Shown here one piece after another: positions 63,193-64,000 of a DNA stretch of 64,000 nucleotides. The stretch's first letter is position 1; every line of letters begins with the position of its first letter. A program made the translations under genes and the position numbers. Origin of the DNA: Meridianimaribacter flavus (GTDB lineage Bacteria > Bacteroidota > Bacteroidia > Flavobacteriales > Flavobacteriaceae); the NCBI RefSeq assembly GCF_004366715.1, contig NZ_SOQZ01000003.1, positions 381,591 through 445,590 of the forward strand. Direction: 5' to 3'. Below the pieces are notes generated by a model that saw nothing but the letters and a program-made list of their open reading frames with translations, was not told the origin of the DNA and searched no databases.

Positions 63193-63723
63193 TTAGTCGT
63201 ATTTAGCACTAAAATCGGTATTCCATTTTCCTTGTACTTTAAGGACTTGTTCTATAACGTCTCTTACTGCACCTTTACCACCATTTTTATGAGATACATA
63301 TTTTGAAATTCCTTTTATTTCAGGAACTGCATCTTGTGGGCAACAAGGTAAACCTACTAATTTCATAACAGGATAATCAGGAATGTCGTCACCCATGTAT
63401 AGTACATTTTCGGTTTTAATAGAGTTATTGTTAAGGAACTCGTTAAGTTGTTCAATTTTATTGTGAGCTCCAAGATAAACATCTTTAACACCCAAACCTT
63501 CTAAACGAACACGAACGCCTTCGTTGGAACCTCCTGAAATGATGCAAATATTAAAACCAGCATCAATGGCAGTTTTCATGGCAAAACCATCTTTGGTATG
63601 CATGGTTCTTAGCATTTCACCAGAAGTTGTTAAGGTTATGGTGCCGTCAGTTAATACACCATCTACATCAAAAATAAATGTGGTAATATGTTCTAGGTAT
63701 TCTTTATAGCTTTTGTCTTCCAT
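63193..63723 (-). CDS. KdsC-like HAD phosphatase
   Basis: 176 residues: HAD motif I FIFDVDGVLTDGTI, motif II IISGGSN, lysine in HNKIEQLNEF, and motif IV YMGDDIPDYPVM. It matches KDO-8-phosphate phosphatase in length and lacks a cap domain, so it probably makes KDO for lipopolysaccharide. The C-terminal GGKGAVRDVIEQVL is also typical. Its first 20 bases overlap the end of the DUF2520-type gene. Confidence 0.9.
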   Translation of the reverse strand: MEDKSYKEYLEHITTFIFDVDGVLTDGTITLTTSGEMLRTMHTKDGFAMKTAIDAGFNICIISGGSNEGVRVRLEGLGVKDVYLGAHNKIEQLNEFLNNNSIKTENVLYMGDDIPDYPVMKLVGLPCCPQDAVPEIKGISKYVSHKNGGKGAVRDVIEQVLKVQGKWNTDFSAKYD

Positions 63724-64000
63724 GTGTTTTTTGTATTGAAGCTGTTAAGAGTTTATAAATAGCTTTATGATGCTCGTTATCCAGTAATTTTAAATGTTTT
63801 TTTATGGTTTTTTTATCATTGCGTTTTGCAGGACCAGTTTGAGCCATGTAAGGCGAAATATCTTGCACTTTTTTAGCAGTTTCAGTAATTAAAGGTTTTA
63901 AAATTTCAAATTCTACACCTTCAGATTCGGTGATTTCATGAGCAACTCTATACAGCTGATTGGTAAAATTATTTACAAATACAGCTGCTAGATGTAATGC
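63704..64000 (-). CDS. DUF2520 domain protein, 5'-truncated by window edge
   Basis: 98 residues of C-terminal sequence plus stop are visible: ALHLAAVFVNNFTNQLYRVA opens the visible part, followed by PLITETAKKVQ, SPYMAQTGPAKRND and HHKAIYKLLTASI. This is the helical C-terminal domain of Rossmann-like/DUF2520 dehydrogenase-type proteins; the NAD-binding half lies outside the window. It overlaps the kdsC-like gene by 20 bp. Confidence 0.85.
   Translation of the reverse strand, partial: ALHLAAVFVNNFTNQLYRVAHEITESEGVEFEILKPLITETAKKVQDISPYMAQTGPAKRNDKKTIKKHLKLLDNEHHKAIYKLLTASIQKTHGRQKL

Overview
The window looks like a chromosomal segment of a marine-type Flavobacteriaceae (Bacteroidota). The signs are low G+C, type IX secretion (T9SS) cargo with C-terminal sorting domains, a gliding-motility/SprB-like giant adhesin next to a PorP/SprF protein, lineage-typical families (DUF493, DUF4290, DUF2911, DUF4407) and one promoter of the Bacteroidota form TTG-N19-TAnnTTTG in front of an HU gene. 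No phylogenetic search could be run, so the genus is left open.

Layout. 1-12.5 kb is a surface and exported-protein region: the 3'-truncated HYR-repeat protein with a 228-bp tandem DNA repeat (minus), an SH3/ComEC-type metallo-beta-lactamase protein, a 2022-aa PKD/Ig/SprB-repeat adhesin and its PorP/SprF partner, and a single-pass membrane protein. 12.8-15.4 kb is a signalling locus: a structured RNA leader, a 56-aa poly-proline lipoprotein-like peptide, a TPR histidine kinase and a response regulator. 15.5-22.2 kb is an inserted-looking cassette bounded by two 192-bp direct repeats (about 96% identical by eye). It encodes VWA, PP2C phosphatase, kinase, unknown, kinase with Ig-like tail, and a DUF4407 membrane coiled-coil protein, which is an enlarged TerY-P-type phosphorylation system. 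Both repeats end in the palindrome TTACGGAATTCCGTAA, placed at the same distance from a TAnnTTTG promoter box, one driving the cassette and one driving the exported-protein gene at 22.5 kb.

23.5-40.3 kb is a defence island: a MORN-type exported protein, then hsdM-hsdS, an McrBC-like pair lying between hsdS and hsdR, then hsdR, then a kinase-helicase plus PLD nuclease pair matching the type I Mokosh architecture. All run in the same direction with little or no space between genes. 40.4-45 kb holds scattered genes and one tRNA-Met. 45-64 kb is mostly housekeeping: yqgE, HU, fmt, recQ, an ATPase, DUF493-DUF4290-murA, two secreted proteins, a sugar-type oxidoreductase/SSS transporter/PIG-L deacetylase operon, and an mscS-like/maf/ubiA-type/kdsC-type/DUF2520 string.

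The strongest candidates for something undescribed are in the 15.5-22.2 kb cassette: a shared C-terminal peptide NIT(N/D)KF on three consecutive proteins, the two-kinase plus DUF4407 composition, and the duplicated operator that links the cassette, the neighbouring two-component system and the 22.5 kb gene. The Mokosh pair and the type I/McrBC cluster are recognisable known systems in an unusual nested arrangement.
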